Shown: positions 32,552 to 40,730 of the stretch, piece after piece
Numbering within the stretch: the stretch's first letter is position 1
How the letters are laid out: each line of letters begins with the position of its first letter
Assembly (NCBI GenBank): GCA_902582155.1
Contig: CACHRI010000002.1
Location: 1 to 64,000, forward strand
Source: an uncultured Pelagibacteraceae bacterium
GTDB taxonomy: Bacteria > Pseudomonadota > Alphaproteobacteria > Pelagibacterales > Pelagibacteraceae
Length of the DNA stretch: 64,000 nucleotides
Reading direction: 5' to 3'
Made by a program: the position numbers and the translations under genes
The notes under the pieces: model-generated
Database searches by the model: none
Seen by the model: only the letters and a program-made list of their open reading frames with translations
Told to the model about the DNA's origin: nothing

Positions 32552-33643
32552 TTAAAGTTTTACCATATCATCTTTGTGAATCACTTCTGTTTTACTTGAA
32601 TAACCAAGAATTTTCTCTATTTCATTACTCTGTCTGCCCTTTATTTTTTCAATTTCTTTTGATGAAAATGAAGCCAATCCTCTAGCTAATTTATTATTTT
32701 TTTCGTCCTCAATAACAACATTTTCACCTTTATTAAACTTACCTTTTATTGACTTTATACCAGCGGCCAATAAACTTTTTCCACTTTTTAAAGCATCAGC
32801 AGCACCCTTATCAATATAAATTGTCCCAGTAGAACTCAAAGAACTAACTATCCATTTTTTTCTGGCCGCCATCGTAGAAATTTTTGGAATGAATTTTGTA
32901 AATTTTTTTTCTAAAATCATTTTTTTTATTGGATTTTTTCTATTCCCGTTACCTATAAACATATGACAGCCAGCATTTATACAAATATTTGCAGCTTCCA
33001 ACTTCGTTATCATTCCCCCAGAACCATAATTATTTATTTTTGTGTCGGCTAATTTATATATATCATTTGTAAGATTATGAACTGATCTAATTAATCTGCC
33101 TTCTTTTCCGTGGTCGTATAAACCATCTACATCTGACAATATGATAAGCGTATCGGCACCTATGATTTGAGCCACCCTTGCAGCTAACCTGTCATTATCT
33201 CCATATTTTATTTCAGAAGTTGCAGTAGTATCATTTTCATTTACAATCGGGATTGCTTTTAATTTAAACAAATTATCGAAAGTTCTTTTTACATTTAATG
33301 CTCTTTTTCTTTGTTCTGTGTCATCTGGTGAAATTAAAATCTGACCTACTCTAAAATTATTTTCTTCAAACACCTTTTGAAATTCTTCTGCTAAATGAAT
33401 TTGGCCAATAGATGCAATCGCCTGACTCATTTCAAGTTTAATTTTTTTTTTTTTAATTTTTAGATAACTTTGACCTAATGCTATAGCCCCAGATGATACA
33501 ATAACTATATCCTTTTTCTTTCCATATTTTTTTATATCTTTTATTAAAGTATTTACCCAACTTTTTTTAAATTTGCCTTTTTGATCTATAACTGTTGAAG
33601 AGCCCAATTTGATAACAATTTTTTTTGAATTATCTATTAACAT
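32552..33643 (-). CDS. proB: Glutamate 5-kinase with PUA domain
   Basis: ProB phosphorylates glutamate to start proline synthesis and is normally the step inhibited by proline. The amino-acid kinase domain (about 1-260) shows KIVIKLGSSTVID, IVIVSSGAIALG, NENDTTATSEIKYGDNDRLAA and DVDGLYD. The C-terminal PUA domain (about 275-355) includes IDKGAADALKSGKSLLAAGI. The 363-residue length is typical. It overlaps the upstream obgE gene by 14 bases, so obgE, proB and proA are on one mRNA. Confidence 0.97.
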   Translation of the reverse strand: MLIDNSKKIVIKLGSSTVIDQKGKFKKSWVNTLIKDIKKYGKKKDIVIVSSGAIALGQSYLKIKKKKIKLEMSQAIASIGQIHLAEEFQKVFEENNFRVGQILISPDDTEQRKRALNVKRTFDNLFKLKAIPIVNENDTTATSEIKYGDNDRLAARVAQIIGADTLIILSDVDGLYDHGKEGRLIRSVHNLTNDIYKLADTKINNYGSGGMITKLEAANICINAGCHMFIGNGNRKNPIKKMILEKKFTKFIPKISTMAARKKWIVSSLSSTGTIYIDKGAADALKSGKSLLAAGIKSIKGKFNKGENVVIEDEKNNKLARGLASFSSKEIEKIKGRQSNEIEKILGYSSKTEVIHKDDMVKL

Positions 33644-34616
33644 TTGAAATAAGCATTTTTTTTATAGTTTTTAAATCCTCTTTTTTAAATACAGATATAA
33701 TCTTGTATTTACTTTTAATTCTAGTTTTAAATTTATATATTTTATCATCTAGTTCCTTTTTCTCAATAAGATCTGATTTATTAAAAAAAATTATTTCTTT
33801 CTTTTTAAATAAAGATAAGTCATATTTTTTTAGCTCGGATCTTATTTTAAGATAATTTTCAATCAAATTATCTTCTGTAATATCAATTAAATGAAGCAAT
33901 ATTTTGCATCTTTCTATATGTCTCAAAAATTTTACACCCAAACCAATACCTTTATGAGCTCCCTCTACAAGACCAGGTATGTCAGCTAATGTAACTTCTT
34001 TATCATTATAATAAGTTACACCCAAATTTGGGTTAATTGTTGTGAATGGATAATTAGCAATCTTTGGCTTGGCTCTTGTTAAGGCTGCTAATAAACTAGA
34101 CTTGCCCGCATTGGGTAGACCAATAATTCCAACATCTGCAATTATTTTTAATTGAAGCCATACCCAAAATTCCTCACCATCTTTACCATTAGTTTTTTTT
34201 TTAGGAGCTCTATTAGTTGAGCTTTTGAATCTGACGTTTCCCAATCCTCCTTTTCCACCGGAAGCAATCAAATATTTTTCTTTATTTTTTTTGAAATCGT
34301 AAATTAAAGTATTATTGTCCTCTTCGTATATTTGAGTGCCTACTGGTACTTTTAAAATAAGATCTTTACCATTAGCCCCAGTTTTATTTCTCTTGCTTCC
34401 TGACTTTCCATGCTGAGCCTTAAAATGTTGGGCATATCTAAAATCAATTAAAGTATTCAAATTTCTCTCAGCTTCAAAAATTATCGACCCTCCATCTCCT
34501 CCATCTCCTCCATCAGGACCGCCAAATTCGACAAATTTTTCTCTTCTAAAGCTAGCTGAGCCTGAGCCGCCATTTCCTGCTTTTAAATTGATTTTTGCTT
34601 GATCTAAAAATTTCAT
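33630..34616 (-). CDS. obgE: GTPase ObgE/CgtA
   Basis: Obg is an essential GTPase tied to late 50S assembly and the stringent response. The glycine-rich Obg fold (1-158) has GGNGGSGSASFRREK-type AGNGGSGSASFRREK and GGPDGGDGGDGGSIIF. The G domain (from about 160) has the P-loop GLPNAGKSSLLAAL, switch I NYPFTTINPN, DIPGLVEGAHKGIGLG and NKSD. The acidic or OCT C-terminal extension found in longer relatives is absent at 328 residues. It follows rpmA, as in many bacteria with rplU-rpmA-obgE. Confidence 0.97.
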   Translation of the reverse strand: MKFLDQAKINLKAGNGGSGSASFRREKFVEFGGPDGGDGGDGGSIIFEAERNLNTLIDFRYAQHFKAQHGKSGSKRNKTGANGKDLILKVPVGTQIYEEDNNTLIYDFKKNKEKYLIASGGKGGLGNVRFKSSTNRAPKKKTNGKDGEEFWVWLQLKIIADVGIIGLPNAGKSSLLAALTRAKPKIANYPFTTINPNLGVTYYNDKEVTLADIPGLVEGAHKGIGLGVKFLRHIERCKILLHLIDITEDNLIENYLKIRSELKKYDLSLFKKKEIIFFNKSDLIEKKELDDKIYKFKTRIKSKYKIISVFKKEDLKTIKKMLISNVNR

Positions 34617-34652
34617 TGTATCGATATAAATAATTTTTTGTTATTTATATTT

Positions 34653-34907
34653 TTAATTGGGGATTACAGATACAAATGTTCTGTTAAGTTTAGATTTTTT
34701 GAATTTTACTTTTCCTTTAATTAAGGAAAAAATAGAGTGGTCCTTACCCATTCCCACGTTATTTCCAGGGTGAATTCTAGTACCTCTCTGCCTTACAATT
34801 ATATTTCCAGGTATTACGTTTTCATCACCGTATCTTTTAACACCTAGTCTACGGCCTTTACTGTCTCTTCCGTTTCTTGATGATCCACCTGCTTTTTTTG
34901 TTGCCAT
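34653..34907 (-). CDS. rpmA: 50S ribosomal protein L27
   Basis: L27 reaches toward the peptidyl-transferase centre and stabilises P-site tRNA. The 84-residue protein has [21 protein letters not shown] at the N-terminus and [21 protein letters not shown] in the middle, both diagnostic. No N-terminal cleavable extension is present. It sits nine bases after rplU and 36 bases before obgE on the minus strand. Confidence 0.98.
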   Translation of the reverse strand: MATKKAGGSSRNGRDSKGRRLGVKRYGDENVIPGNIIVRQRGTRIHPGNNVGMGKDHSIFSLIKGKVKFKKSKLNRTFVSVIPN

Positions 34908-34916
34908 TTAGGTTCC

Positions 34917-35324
34917 TTACTTTTTTTTCTCTTTTTTTATATCTTTTTTCTCTTTTTTAATAGTCTTCTTTTTTTCTAATATTTTAGCTTCATCAATAAC
35001 TTTTCCACCTTTAGACAATATTTTTAAAATTTGTATCTTAGAGTGACGCTGCCTATGTCCATTTTTTTTTCTTGAGTTTTTTCTTCTTCTTTTATGAAAT
35101 ACTAAAATAGTTCTATCTTTAACAGTTTCTAATAATTTTGCTTCAACTGTTGCACCTTCAATACTTGGGTTACCTATTTCTGTATTTTTACTATCATTCA
35201 GTAGTAAAACTTTTTTGAACTTAATTGTCTCACCAACCTTTGCGTCAAGCTTTTCTATTTCTAGTATTTTGCTCGCAGTAACCTTATATTGCTTTCCACC
35301 AGTTTCTATAATTGCAAATGACAT
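34917..35324 (-). CDS. rplU: 50S ribosomal protein L21 with lysine-rich tail
   Basis: L21 binds 23S rRNA with L20. Residues 1-103 show the family pattern FAIIETGGKQYKV, LDAKVGETIKFKKVL and KRRRKNSRKKNGHRQRH. About 30 extra residues follow, ending in a run of Lys-Lys-Glu units; typical L21 stops near residue 103. It is the first gene after a clear promoter (35351-35378), so the rplU-rpmA-obgE-proBA set most likely starts transcription here. Confidence 0.97.
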   Translation of the reverse strand: MSFAIIETGGKQYKVTASKILEIEKLDAKVGETIKFKKVLLLNDSKNTEIGNPSIEGATVEAKLLETVKDRTILVFHKRRRKNSRKKNGHRQRHSKIQILKILSKGGKVIDEAKILEKKKTIKKEKKDIKKEKKK

Positions 35325-35350
35325 AAAATATATTTTTTTTGTTTCCAGGC

Positions 35351-35378
35351 AATATAGCTCTAAGTACTTTCAAGTCAA
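35351..35378 (-). promoter_or_regulatory. Sigma-70-type promoter for rplU-rpmA-obgE
   Basis: On the minus strand TTGACT (35378-35373) and TATATT (35356-35351) are separated by 16 bases, close to the sigma-70 consensus. The predicted start is about 20 bases before the rplU ATG. It is the only good match in the 65-base gap after gloB. Confidence 0.65.
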
Positions 35379-35389
35379 GAATATTGAGG

Positions 35390-36148
35390 TCAAAAAGCGT
35401 CCTTTAAACCTCTCAATTTGTTAAATATTTCTTGATCAGAAGCCTGATTATATCCTAGACCCTTTTTAAGCTCATGATTATCACATCTAAGGAAAATGTT
35501 TGTTTTCAATTCTTCTTCAATTGTGGTGGGGATTGTAGGTAGAGAATTATTTAATTTTGAATTAATGAATTTTGCTTTCTCAACTAATTGAGAATTTGAA
35601 TTATCATATTTTAAGCAAAAATCTAAATTTTTTTTTGTATACTCATGACCACAGAATACTTTTGTATTAATCGGAAGGTTTTTAAGTTTTATTAATGATT
35701 GATACATTTCTTTATTTGTGCCTTCAAAAACTCTGCCGCAACCTAAGGAAAATAATGTATCACCGGTGAAAACAACTTTTTCATCCTCAAAATAAAAAGC
35801 TATGTGGCCACTAGTATGACCAGGTACATGAATTACCTTAAATTTAAGATTTCCAATTTTTGATACTTCGCCGTCTTTTAATAAAAAATCAATTCCTGGA
35901 ATACGATTTTTATCATTTTTAAATCCAAAAATTTTTGCTTTGTATTTTTCTTTGAGCTTCAAATTTCCATCGACGTGATCAGAATGATGATGAGTATTTA
36001 AAATATAGTCTAGTTTTTTATATTTACTAATTATCCGATCACATGAGGAAAATTCTGATGGATCGATTATAGAAACTGTATTAGCTTTTTCGTCAAATAT
36101 TAAATAACTATAATTATCACTTAAACAGTGTATCGTTTCAATTTTCAT
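35390..36148 (-). CDS. gloB: Hydroxyacylglutathione hydrolase (glyoxalase II)
   Basis: GloB hydrolyses S-lactoylglutathione in methylglyoxal detoxification. The metallo-beta-lactamase motif NTHHHSDHVDGN (about residues 52-63) binds two metals. VIHVPGHTSGHIAFYF, FTGDTLFSLGCGRVFEGT and FCGHEYTKKNLDF match glyoxalase II rather than general hydrolases. The 252-residue length is typical. It ends the metX-metW-gloB minus-strand run, one base after metW, and is followed by the rplU promoter region. Confidence 0.95.
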   Translation of the reverse strand: MKIETIHCLSDNYSYLIFDEKANTVSIIDPSEFSSCDRIISKYKKLDYILNTHHHSDHVDGNLKLKEKYKAKIFGFKNDKNRIPGIDFLLKDGEVSKIGNLKFKVIHVPGHTSGHIAFYFEDEKVVFTGDTLFSLGCGRVFEGTNKEMYQSLIKLKNLPINTKVFCGHEYTKKNLDFCLKYDNSNSQLVEKAKFINSKLNNSLPTIPTTIEEELKTNIFLRCDNHELKKGLGYNQASDQEIFNKLRGLKDAF

Positions 36149-36149
36149 T

Positions 36150-36743
36150 TTAGCTTATTAAAAAAATTCCTAATTTTGAGATAAGATTTTTTATCTCTAA
36201 ATTACTCCTTTTTATTATTGAAGTTTTATCTTCATTAAGTCCAATGACTTTAATAATATTAATTTTTTTTTCGTCACAAAAATCGAATAAGTCCTTTATT
36301 GTACACATGTGTAAATTGGGGGTGTTGTACCAAGTATTTGGTAATGTTTTTGTTACTGGCATTTTCCCAAAAAATAATAATTTTACTCTTACTTTCCAAA
36401 AGCCGAAATTTGGAATAGAAATTATGACTGATTTACCAATTCTTAATAGCTCTTTTAATACTTTATCAGGATCATAGAAAGCTTGAAGTGTCTGACTTAA
36501 AACTACATAGTCGAAAGATTTTTTTGGAAATTGGTGTAATTCTGTCTCTGCATTTCCTTGTATAACGGGTAAACCTTTGGTAATGCATTTTTGAACATTA
36601 TCTTTGTTAAGCTCTAATCCTCTTACTTCAATATTTTTATTGTCTTTTAAAAAACTCATTAAAGAGCCGTCTCCACACCCGACATCAAGGACTCTTGTGT
36701 TATTTTCCAACAAATCTGCAATTACCCTAAATTCTTTTTTCAT
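36150..36743 (-). CDS. metW: MetW, methionine biosynthesis methyltransferase-like protein
   Basis: MetW is a small class I methyltransferase-fold protein found next to MetX in many proteobacteria; it supports the homoserine acylation step, but its precise reaction is not settled. The SAM-binding glycine motif VLDVGCGDGSLMSF is at about residues 18-31, and VVLSQTLQAFYDPDKVLKEL and SIPNFGFWKVR are diagnostic for MetW. The 197-residue length fits. Its start overlaps the metX 3' end by 17 bases, so it shares the SAM-II-controlled transcript. Confidence 0.94.
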   Translation of the reverse strand: MKKEFRVIADLLENNTRVLDVGCGDGSLMSFLKDNKNIEVRGLELNKDNVQKCITKGLPVIQGNAETELHQFPKKSFDYVVLSQTLQAFYDPDKVLKELLRIGKSVIISIPNFGFWKVRVKLLFFGKMPVTKTLPNTWYNTPNLHMCTIKDLFDFCDEKKINIIKVIGLNEDKTSIIKRSNLEIKNLISKLGIFLIS

Positions 36744-37866
36744 TTTTTAATTTTTCATACATTGAGTCTATAAATCCCTTTAATGTTTTTAAAAATTCAG
36801 TTTCATCAACTAGGAAAGAATCATGGCCCTTATCAGTTATTATCTCTGAGAATGAAACGTCAGCACCAGATGCATTCAAAGCTATTACAATATCCTTATT
36901 TTCTCTAGTTGTGTACAACCAATCAGATGAAAACGATATAACTAAAAATTTAGTTTTTTGATTTTTGAAAGCTTCTGTTAATCCACCTTGAAATTGTTTT
37001 GAAAGATCAAAATAATCCATTGCCCTTGTTATATAAAGAACTGAATTAGCGTCAAATCGCTCAACAAAAGTATTACCTTGGTGTCTTAAATAACTTTCAA
37101 CTTGAAAATCTGCATTAAAACTGAATTCATAATCTGCCTTTTCTTGCAACTTCCTACCAAATTTTTCTTGCATACCTTTTTCTGATAAGTAACTTATATG
37201 ACCAACCATTCTAGCTACTGCCAACCCATTTTTTGGCTGAATATTTTTTTTTAAATATTTTCCATTTTCCCATACTGGATCTGCCATAATTGCTTGGCGA
37301 GCCAATTCATTTAGCGCTATATTTTGAGCACTATGACTTGAACTACAAGCTATGGGAATAGCTGAAAAAGTTTTATCAGGGAAAGTCGCACAAAATTGTA
37401 ATAATTGCATTCCACCCATTGACCCCCCTGTTGCACAAAGAAGTTTTTTTATTCCAAGATGCTCAAGTAAAGATTCTTGGGCTCTAACCATATCTCTTAT
37501 TGTAATAACAGGAAAATCTAAACCATATGGCTCCTTAGTTTCAGGATTTATGTTTCTTGGGCCAAGCGAACCCATACATCCACCAATTACGTTTGCACAT
37601 ATTACGAAATACTTGTCAGTATCTAGTGCCTTACCGGGTCCAACTGCTGTAACCCACCAACCTTCTTTTTTGGTAATTGGATTCATACCGGCTACAAACT
37701 GATCACCTGTTAGAGCATGAAATACAAGAATAGCATTGTCTTTCTCAGAATTTAAAGTTCCAAAAGTTTCGTAAGCTAACGGAAAGTTATTAATTGTCTT
37801 TCCGCAATCTAACTTTAGTGGTTTAGAGACATTAAGTTTTTTTATATTCTCAATTTTTATATTCAT
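36727..37866 (-). CDS. metX: Homoserine O-acyltransferase MetX
   Basis: MetX acylates homoserine (acetyl or succinyl donor) as the first committed step of methionine synthesis. It has an alpha/beta-hydrolase fold with the nucleophile in GGSMGGMQLLQF near residue 149 and the C-terminal His in DKGHDSFLVDE. The sequences PLAYETFGTLN and VGPGKALDTDKYFVICANV match the family. The 379-residue length is typical. Its ATG lies only two bases beyond the U-tract of an intrinsic terminator, with no proper Shine-Dalgarno in between, which fits riboswitch-controlled transcription. Acyl-donor choice (acetyl or succinyl) cannot be read with confidence. Confidence 0.95.
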   Translation of the reverse strand: MNIKIENIKKLNVSKPLKLDCGKTINNFPLAYETFGTLNSEKDNAILVFHALTGDQFVAGMNPITKKEGWWVTAVGPGKALDTDKYFVICANVIGGCMGSLGPRNINPETKEPYGLDFPVITIRDMVRAQESLLEHLGIKKLLCATGGSMGGMQLLQFCATFPDKTFSAIPIACSSSHSAQNIALNELARQAIMADPVWENGKYLKKNIQPKNGLAVARMVGHISYLSEKGMQEKFGRKLQEKADYEFSFNADFQVESYLRHQGNTFVERFDANSVLYITRAMDYFDLSKQFQGGLTEAFKNQKTKFLVISFSSDWLYTTRENKDIVIALNASGADVSFSEIITDKGHDSFLVDETEFLKTLKGFIDSMYEKLKNEKRI

Positions 37867-37868
37867 CC

Positions 37869-37895
37869 AAAAAAAAAGCCCAGCTAAACCGGGCT
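37869..37895 (-). terminator. Riboswitch-controlled intrinsic terminator before metX
   Basis: On the minus strand, AGCCCGG-UUUAG-CUGGGCU forms a 7-bp hairpin (37895-37877) followed by eight U residues (37876-37869). The loop side contains GUUUAGCU (37889-37882), the exact complement of AGCUAAAC (37910-37903) at the 3' end of the SAM-II aptamer. Pairing of these two would break the hairpin, giving an antiterminator when the aptamer is unoccupied. Confidence 0.88.
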
Positions 37896-37897
37896 AT

Positions 37898-37950
37898 CTC
37901 CTGTTTAGCTACATTTATCAAGCGCCTGCAATTTGGTTAAATCGGCGCCT
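37898..37950 (-). promoter_or_regulatory. SAM-II riboswitch controlling metX-metW
   Basis: The minus-strand RNA contains the SAM-II core in order: P1 AGGCGCC with GGCGCUU, GAUUUAACC in loop 1, AUUGCA, then GAUAAAUGUAGCUAAA at the 3' pseudoknot side. This matches the known SAM-II consensus (alphaproteobacterial and marine metagenome examples) almost base for base. It lies directly after the promoter start point and directly before an intrinsic terminator. SAM binding should therefore end transcription before metX. Identification rests on my recognition of the consensus. Confidence 0.93.
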
Positions 37951-37958
37951 TGTTAAAA

Positions 37959-37987
37959 TTAATACTAAATAGTCTTAAACTTGTCAA
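37959..37987 (-). promoter_or_regulatory. Strong sigma-70 promoter for metX transcript
   Basis: Minus strand TTGACA (37987-37982) is a perfect -35, and TATTAA (37964-37959) lies 17 bases further. The predicted transcript start falls just before the SAM-II aptamer, so the leader begins with the riboswitch. Confidence 0.85.
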
Positions 37988-38044
37988 ATTCATATGTAAT
38001 GAAACTAGCAAAACTCAAGCTTTTTATATATTAACTAAAATAAA

Positions 38045-39121
38045 ATGAATTTACCAAAGCCAAAAAAAATTAATGCGGAAAAGTACATTGCTGGATTAAG
38101 TCTATTTAAGCAGAAAGTAGTAAAAATCAAACTATCTGCCAATGAGTCTGCATTGGGTCCAAGTCCAAGGGCAATAAAAGAATTTGTGAAAGTATCTAAA
38201 AATTTGAAAAGATATCCCGACTCTGATGGTATTTTTCTCAGAAATGTACTAGCTAACAAATTTAAACTTGATTCAAGAAGAATTATACTAGGAGCAGGCT
38301 CTGACCAAATATTTGAACTAATATGCAAATCATTTCTTAATAAAAATGATGAAGTAATTGTCCCTGAATTTAGTTTTATAATTTATAGAATTTATAGCAA
38401 AATTTATGGGGCAAAGATTAAATATGCTAAAGAAAAAAATTATAAAATATCTATTAATAATATTCTTTCTAAGGTAACTAAAAGAACAAAGATTATTTTT
38501 TTAGCTAACCCTAACAATCCAACTGGAACAATTATTAATAAAAAAGAATTATTAAAATTAAGAAAAAAGTTAAGAAGAAATATATTATTAGTCGTTGATG
38601 ATGCTTACTTTGAATATGTAAAAGATAAAAATTATTTGTCGGGCATGAAATTGTTCTCTAATTCTAAAAACGTAATTGTAACAAGAACGTTTTCAAAAAT
38701 TTATGGTCTTGCTGGACTAAGAGTTGGATGGGGATATGGTCCAAAAAATTTGATAGATGTATTAAATCAAGTTAAGCCACCTTTTAACATTAATAGAGCT
38801 GGTTTATTTGCTGCCGTGGAGTCGATTAAAGATGTTAACTGGTTAAACAAGGAAATCAAACACGTTAAAAGATGGGTAAAAATTTTTTATAATAATTTTA
38901 AAAATCTAGGTATAGAAACTAATTTTAGTCATGGAAATTTTTTATTAATTAATTTTAATAAGATTAGGGGAAATTCAAAAAAAATATTTTTAAAATTAGC
39001 TAAAAGTGGAATTCTGGTTAGAAAAATGGATGTTTATAAGATAAAAAATTCTTTAAGAATCACCATTGGAAATAATTTAGAAAATAAAAAATTTCTAAAG
39101 ACTTTAAGGAAGATAATTTAA
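38045..39121 (+). CDS. hisC: Histidinol-phosphate / aromatic aminotransferase (HisC-like)
   Basis: A class I/II PLP aminotransferase of the HisC family. Recognisable parts are KLSANESALGPSPRAIK near the N-terminus, FLANPNNPTGTIINK for cofactor binding, and the PLP lysine in TRTFSKIYGLAGLRVGWGYG near residue 219. At 358 residues it is typical. It diverges from the metX riboswitch region and overlaps tyrA by one base. The pairing with prephenate dehydrogenase suggests that it transaminates phenylpyruvate-type substrates, possibly as well as histidinol phosphate; that is inference. Confidence 0.9.
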   Translation: MNLPKPKKINAEKYIAGLSLFKQKVVKIKLSANESALGPSPRAIKEFVKVSKNLKRYPDSDGIFLRNVLANKFKLDSRRIILGAGSDQIFELICKSFLNKNDEVIVPEFSFIIYRIYSKIYGAKIKYAKEKNYKISINNILSKVTKRTKIIFLANPNNPTGTIINKKELLKLRKKLRRNILLVVDDAYFEYVKDKNYLSGMKLFSNSKNVIVTRTFSKIYGLAGLRVGWGYGPKNLIDVLNQVKPPFNINRAGLFAAVESIKDVNWLNKEIKHVKRWVKIFYNNFKNLGIETNFSHGNFLLINFNKIRGNSKKIFLKLAKSGILVRKMDVYKIKNSLRITIGNNLENKKFLKTLRKII

Positions 39122-40026
39122 TGTTTGAAAAAATAACTATAATTGGTTGCGGCTTAATAGGCTCATCAATTCTGAGAAATATAAATAATAATGAAATTAG
39201 TAAAACGATTACAGTTTTTGATAAATCAAAGGATGTTATTGAAACTATTAAAAAAGAAAATTTATGTAGTAACGTCTCACTAGATATTCAATCTGCGGTA
39301 AAAGACTCAGATCTAATAATTCTTGCTATCCCTCTAAGTTCTTATAAAGAAGTTTTGTTATCTGCAAAAGACACGTTTAAAAAGGGCGCTATAATTACAG
39401 ATACTGGATCGGTAAAAAAAGAAGTAAATAAAATATTTGAAAATTTTAATTTAACAAGTATTTCCTGGATACCATCTCATCCTATAGCGGGAACCGAGGA
39501 GAGCGGTCCTTCCGCTGGTTTTAAAGATTTGTTTAAAAATAGATGGACAATAATTTGTGACACCAAAAACTCTAATAAAGATAAAGTTGAAAAATTGAAA
39601 AAATTCTGGGAATTTTTAGGAAGCAAGGTAAAATTAATGAGTATTGATGAGCACGACCATATACTTGCTCTAACTAGTCATTTGCCTCACGCGGTAGCAT
39701 ACAATATTGTTATAACTGCAATAAACACCGATGAAAAATTCAAAAATGAAATTATCAAGTATAGTGCAGGAGGTTTAAGAGACTTTACTCGTATTGCATC
39801 TTCAGATCCTTTAATGTGGAAAGATATTTTTATTGATAATAGTGAAAATATTATAAAGATTTTAGATGAATTTTCGAAAAACATTGATGATTTTAAAAAA
39901 GCTATCACAGAAAAAAATGGCGATAAACTTTTGAAATTATTTGCCTCAACCAAGAATGTTAGAAAAGAAATTGTTAAAGCTGGTCAAGATGTCGAGTCCC
40001 CTGACTTTGGAAGAAAAAAAAATTAA
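39121..40026 (+). CDS. tyrA: Prephenate/arogenate dehydrogenase
   Basis: This enzyme oxidatively decarboxylates prephenate or arogenate in tyrosine synthesis. The nucleotide motif ITIIGCGLIGSSILRNI opens the protein, TDTGSVKKEV and SHPIAGTEESGPSAG are family signatures, and LTSHLPHAVAYNIV contains the substrate histidine. The 301-residue length is that of the monofunctional alphaproteobacterial TyrA/TyrC without chorismate mutase. It is coupled to the aminotransferase gene (TAATG overlap) and overlaps the convergent plsC gene by four bases. Confidence 0.94.
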   Translation: MFEKITIIGCGLIGSSILRNINNNEISKTITVFDKSKDVIETIKKENLCSNVSLDIQSAVKDSDLIILAIPLSSYKEVLLSAKDTFKKGAIITDTGSVKKEVNKIFENFNLTSISWIPSHPIAGTEESGPSAGFKDLFKNRWTIICDTKNSNKDKVEKLKKFWEFLGSKVKLMSIDEHDHILALTSHLPHAVAYNIVITAINTDEKFKNEIIKYSAGGLRDFTRIASSDPLMWKDIFIDNSENIIKILDEFSKNIDDFKKAITEKNGDKLLKLFASTKNVRKEIVKAGQDVESPDFGRKKN

Positions 40027-40730
40027 TTCAAATTATCAATTGAAGAATATATTTTAGTCTCTAATTCACTTAAAAAAATATTTTTATCTTTTCCAGGCTC
40101 AATTGGTTCTAAGAAAGTTATTTTAATGTCGTGATTATATTTGAAAAAACTGCTTTTTGGCCAAACTTTTCCAGTATTTAATGCAACAGGAACACAAGGC
40201 AAATTTAATGCCTCGTAAATTCTACCAGCACCTTTTTTAAATGGTAGTCTTTCACCAAATTTCACTCTTGTCCCTTGAGGAAAAATTAACAGAGGTCTTT
40301 TACTACTTTCAATATTATTTTTGATTTTATTGAAAAAATTTAAATTATCTTTTGTAGTAGTGTCTCTTACAATATCAATTGAACCAATTTTTTTTAAATA
40401 CCAACCAAATAATGGAATTTTTAAAAGCTCCTTTTTAAGAATAAAAATGGGATATTGCAAAGGAGCTTGGAGTATAAATGTTTCAAGTAAAGATTGGTGC
40501 GCACTTGCAACAAAAAAACTTTCATTTTTCTTTAAATTTTCTATTCCAGAAAAAGTAACTTTAACTCCCAATATAAACCTTAATAAAAATATGATTATAT
40601 GTGCCAATATCTTTCCGCAGATTAAAGTAGCTTTACTAGGTAAAATCAATGTTGGTATAGCTAAAACAAAAACTAATATTAAGGTTAAATAAAATAATAT
40701 GGTAAATAAGACCGATCTTATAGATTGCAT
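40023..40730 (-). CDS. plsC: 1-acyl-sn-glycerol-3-phosphate acyltransferase
   Basis: PlsC acylates lysophosphatidic acid to phosphatidic acid at the inner membrane. It has N-terminal hydrophobic helices, then the acyltransferase motif SAHQSLLETFIL; HX4E replaces the more common HX4D, as is usual in alphaproteobacterial homologues. FPQGTRVKFGE and PCVPVALNTG are further motifs. The 235-residue length is normal. Its start overlaps the lysA stop, so it is the end of the argH-lptM-lysA-plsC operon. Confidence 0.9.
   Translation of the reverse strand: MQSIRSVLFTILFYLTLILVFVLAIPTLILPSKATLICGKILAHIIIFLLRFILGVKVTFSGIENLKKNESFFVASAHQSLLETFILQAPLQYPIFILKKELLKIPLFGWYLKKIGSIDIVRDTTTKDNLNFFNKIKNNIESSKRPLLIFPQGTRVKFGERLPFKKGAGRIYEALNLPCVPVALNTGKVWPKSSFFKYNHDIKITFLEPIEPGKDKNIFLSELETKIYSSIDNLN

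Noticed and set aside
37898-37950. SAM-V riboswitch as an alternative to SAM-II
   Set aside because: SAM-V shares core features with SAM-II and occurs in SAR11, but the order here (GAUUUAACC, AUUGCA, GAUAAAUGUAGCUAAA) matches SAM-II, and the P1 stem fits that class.
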